A DNA stretch of 64,000 nucleotides from Stichopus chloronotus (lineage: Eukaryota > Echinodermata > Holothuroidea > Aspidochirotida > Stichopodidae), in contig CM037840.1 in NCBI GenBank assembly GCA_021234535.1, forward strand, positions 9,898,643 through 9,962,642. The letters run 5' to 3'. Numbering within the stretch: position 1 is the stretch's first letter; each line of letters opens with the position of its first letter. Both the position numbers and the translations under genes were made by a program. Shown in pieces: positions 61,561-64,000 of the stretch. Under the pieces are notes generated by a model. That model was given only the letters and a program-made list of their open reading frames with translations, was not told where the DNA came from and searched no databases.

Positions 61561-64000
61561 CGTTTAGCATAAACAAATTTTTATACGATTGTACGCACAA
61601 TGGAAACAATGCTTTTAGTACACAAGTCTGTCATTTACTCTTTGTTGGAGAGTGTACATAGTTGTAATTACTGGTGCAAGTAAGTGATCCTTATGCAGTT
61701 TTAAAGTAGATCATTCTTTTTGCTGTGTTCCTACGTTTTGAGAAGTTTAGTACAGTACATTTCCTTACCCCCTAAATCCTTTAGAGTGAAAAATCACTAA
61801 GCTCTTTTAGAGTGGAATCAGAGAGGGCTCTGTATTTGGAGCAAAAAGCTCCTTCGAAAAAGGTCATTCTCTTTTTTCGTAGAGTCAACATTTATTTAAG
61901 TCTTAATTTGGTGTCATCCCTAATCTTAATGTCTTTGAAGTTAAGAGAGTATGACCAAACTTAGACACGTTAAAATAAAAGAAAAAAAAACATTTTAAAA
62001 TACCAATTTTCTAAATGATGTACGATACATAAATGGTGATATGTCATCAACGTTGAAATGAAATAAGGACTTTGTTTTTATCAACAAAAAAAAAAGCAAT
62101 TTATGTAGACACATGAAAAAAAAAAACAAAAGAATGGCACATTCTTCAAAATAAGGGAGGAAAACGATCTTGTTTTCAAGAAGTAATTTGTTTTTACCAC
62201 ATCATTTCATTTCTTGTTGGTCAAGGATAATTTGTTTACCCAAACATTCAAATGATGCACCTTTCATGACTCATTTCACGCACAATGTTTTGAGAAGAAA
62301 AAACTTTGACACATATTTATGGATGGCCCTGATCGAATAGCTTAACAAAGAGTAACATTATTTTCTTTTTCACTATCTTGATGCAAATTAAGTTGCACAA
62401 GATCCTTTTGCATTTCAAAGTCTACTAAGTTGAATTGTATTTATGTTTATCTTGTAGAGCCAAGCTGGAGAATTCAGCTTAATACATACGTATTACATCG
62501 CAGTCTGCTTTATTGTCTCTTATCTTAGTTAGATCATCTTATAATCCTCCGGTTTTTGTTTCTCTTCATGTTTTTATTCCACTCCGTCTGCTTAGCTCTC
62601 ATGAAAGTTGTTGACTTTTGTGTCCTTGTTTATTTCATTTTAGATTAATAAGTCAACTCTGAGTGTAGACGAACCGACGCCACTACTATACTTTGTATTC
62701 TTTTGATCTTTTACATATAAGACAGTACTGCAGAGTGTAAGCAACTGGCAGGTGTTGTTCAACCTATATACATTGCGTTAAGTTCTTTGGTGTCTCGACA
62801 TCTGAGACAAAAGTACACAGAGGATTCAATAATCCACCAACGTTAATATTTACTATTCGAATTGAAGCTATCTGACACGTTTAGCATAGACGATTTTTAT
62901 ACGATTGCACGCACAATAGAAATAATGCTTTTAGTACACAAGTCTGTAATTTTCTATTTGTTGGAGAGTGTCCGTAGTTGTAATCATGCAGTAAAGATAT
63001 TCTACTAAGCCTTCCTGAACCTAAAGATGACTTTTAAATTTGATTTAGGCTCTGTTAGGAAACATTGTAGTCAGGTAAAAAGAGGAGTAGCATGTCGTTC
63101 GGATAATATTCCTTGGTGGGTGTTCAAATATTTTTCAAATGAATTATCGCCAATTTATACATCTATCTTCCAAGAAAGCATTCAAAATAGCGAAATACCC
63201 CATGTTTGGAAAACTGCTTTGACAGCCAACTGTCCCAAAAATCAAAAATACAAGTACTGGGAATGATTTCCGACCAATTGATTTGGCAAGTGTTGCTTTT
63301 AATAGTTTGCAAAAACTCATTTTATATCAATTAATACCAATTGTAGATCAATTTGGCGATAAGCGTCAGTTTGCCTATAAGAAGGGTTTATCTTGTATTG
63401 ATGCTGTACTTTTAGTAATCAATGATATTGTGTCTCATCTACATCGTAAAGAAACGACTATGACAAAGGTCCTCTTCCTTGATTTTTCAAGTGCATTTAA
63501 TGCGGTCTTACCAAATCAACTACTGTGGGATCTTTCACAATTTACAAAAGAATCTTGGCTTATTCATTGGTTGGCACAATTTCTTCAAGGGTGGTCAAGA
63601 CAAATTAAGTTGGATAAAGCATTGTAAGAAATATCAGAAATAAAAGTTGGTGTACTTCAAGGGGGTCCGTTATCTGCTATCGTATTTACTTCATATACCG
63701 ATACTGCTGTGTCATGCAAGATTGCTAAGAAATCTGCTGTGACTGATCAATTAAATCATCAATCTTCTGTTAATGACACTGTTGCCACATGCGACCTCAA
63801 AAATTTAGTTCTTAACCCTACTAAATCAAAGGAAATGAGCTTTGCAAACAAAAATGTTAAACATGAAGCTCTAATACAGTCAAGATTACAAAGTATTATT
63901 GTTAAAGTATCAGAGGTGCATAGAACCTCAAAAACTGAATACTTAGGTATTTATATAGGTGATGGTTTGACCTTTTCTTGTCACATATAAAAGGTATTAA
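61561..64000. repeat. Large inverted repeat, right arm (runs off window)
   Basis: Starts 'cgtttagcat', the reverse complement of 61120-61129, and follows the left arm outward base for base with scattered differences to the last base of the window. It contains inverted pieces of units 4 and 3 and then the LINE. Confidence 0.9.
62990..64000 (+). mobile_element. Second copy of the LINE fragment (plus strand)
   Basis: Mirrors the LINE at 58692-59706, with the same 5' truncation point against the repeat unit. Here the RT frame reads further: DFRPIDLASVAFNS, RQFAYKKGLSCIDAVL, KVLFLDFSSAFNAVLPNQLLW, then a stop at 63625 before EISEIKVGVLQGGPLSAIVF. Both copies are inactive and lack the YADD block. 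Confidence 0.85.

Overview
The window is nuclear DNA from an animal: AT-rich, intron-rich, with GT-AG introns, poly(A) signals, microsatellites, long G/C homopolymers and many degraded transposable elements. The gene families (NUDT19-like Nudix hydrolase, ZC2HC1-type zinc-finger protein, pancreatic-lipase-like protein) and the elements (Penelope-like, hAT, LINE) fit a marine invertebrate deuterostome. I suspect an echinoderm, but this is inferred and no marker fixes it.

Left part (1-13 kb): two tandem minus-strand NUDT19-like genes (A, 1260-2544; B, 10591-12906) flank a plus-strand four-exon gene (4014-7603). That gene encodes a predicted membrane protein with a CxxC...DHxPP...CxxC motif like a treble-clef/HNH domain. 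The Nudix copies share a 660-bp block at about 97% identity with sharply lower identity on both sides, which looks like gene conversion.

Middle part (18-33 kb): a complete nine-exon minus-strand gene of the ZC2HC1 (FAM164) family, rebuilt with matching splice phases, 365 aa. Its introns hold minisatellites and short inverted-repeat elements, and another minisatellite lies just past its stop. It diverges from the lipase gene across a 5.4-kb intergenic region that carries a hAT-type element.

Lipase gene (38.7-48.2 kb): eight plus-strand exons encode a secreted pancreatic-lipase-like protein of about 494 aa with a PLAT domain. The catalytic Asp and His are kept, but the nucleophile-elbow Ser is Gly (GRGIG in place of GxSxG), so it is probably a pseudoenzyme. 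Its introns are full of transposon debris: hAT, MITEs, a LINE tail and an RT fragment.

Right part (50-64 kb): transposon-dominated. A decayed LINE (50.5-52.1 kb) is followed by four tandem units of about 1.1-1.3 kb (52.6-61.6 kb). One unit is interrupted by a 5'-truncated LINE. That LINE is itself interrupted by a head-to-head palindromic Penelope-like element with two hammerhead ribozymes and a 69-bp target-site duplication. The end of this block is an inverted duplication with arms of at least 2.44 kb that runs off the window end.

The genes show no evident shared pathway; they are ordinary eukaryotic neighbours. The most unusual items are the palindromic ribozyme-bearing Penelope element nested in an inverted duplication, the lipase pseudoenzyme, the membrane HNH-like protein and the Nudix conversion tract.
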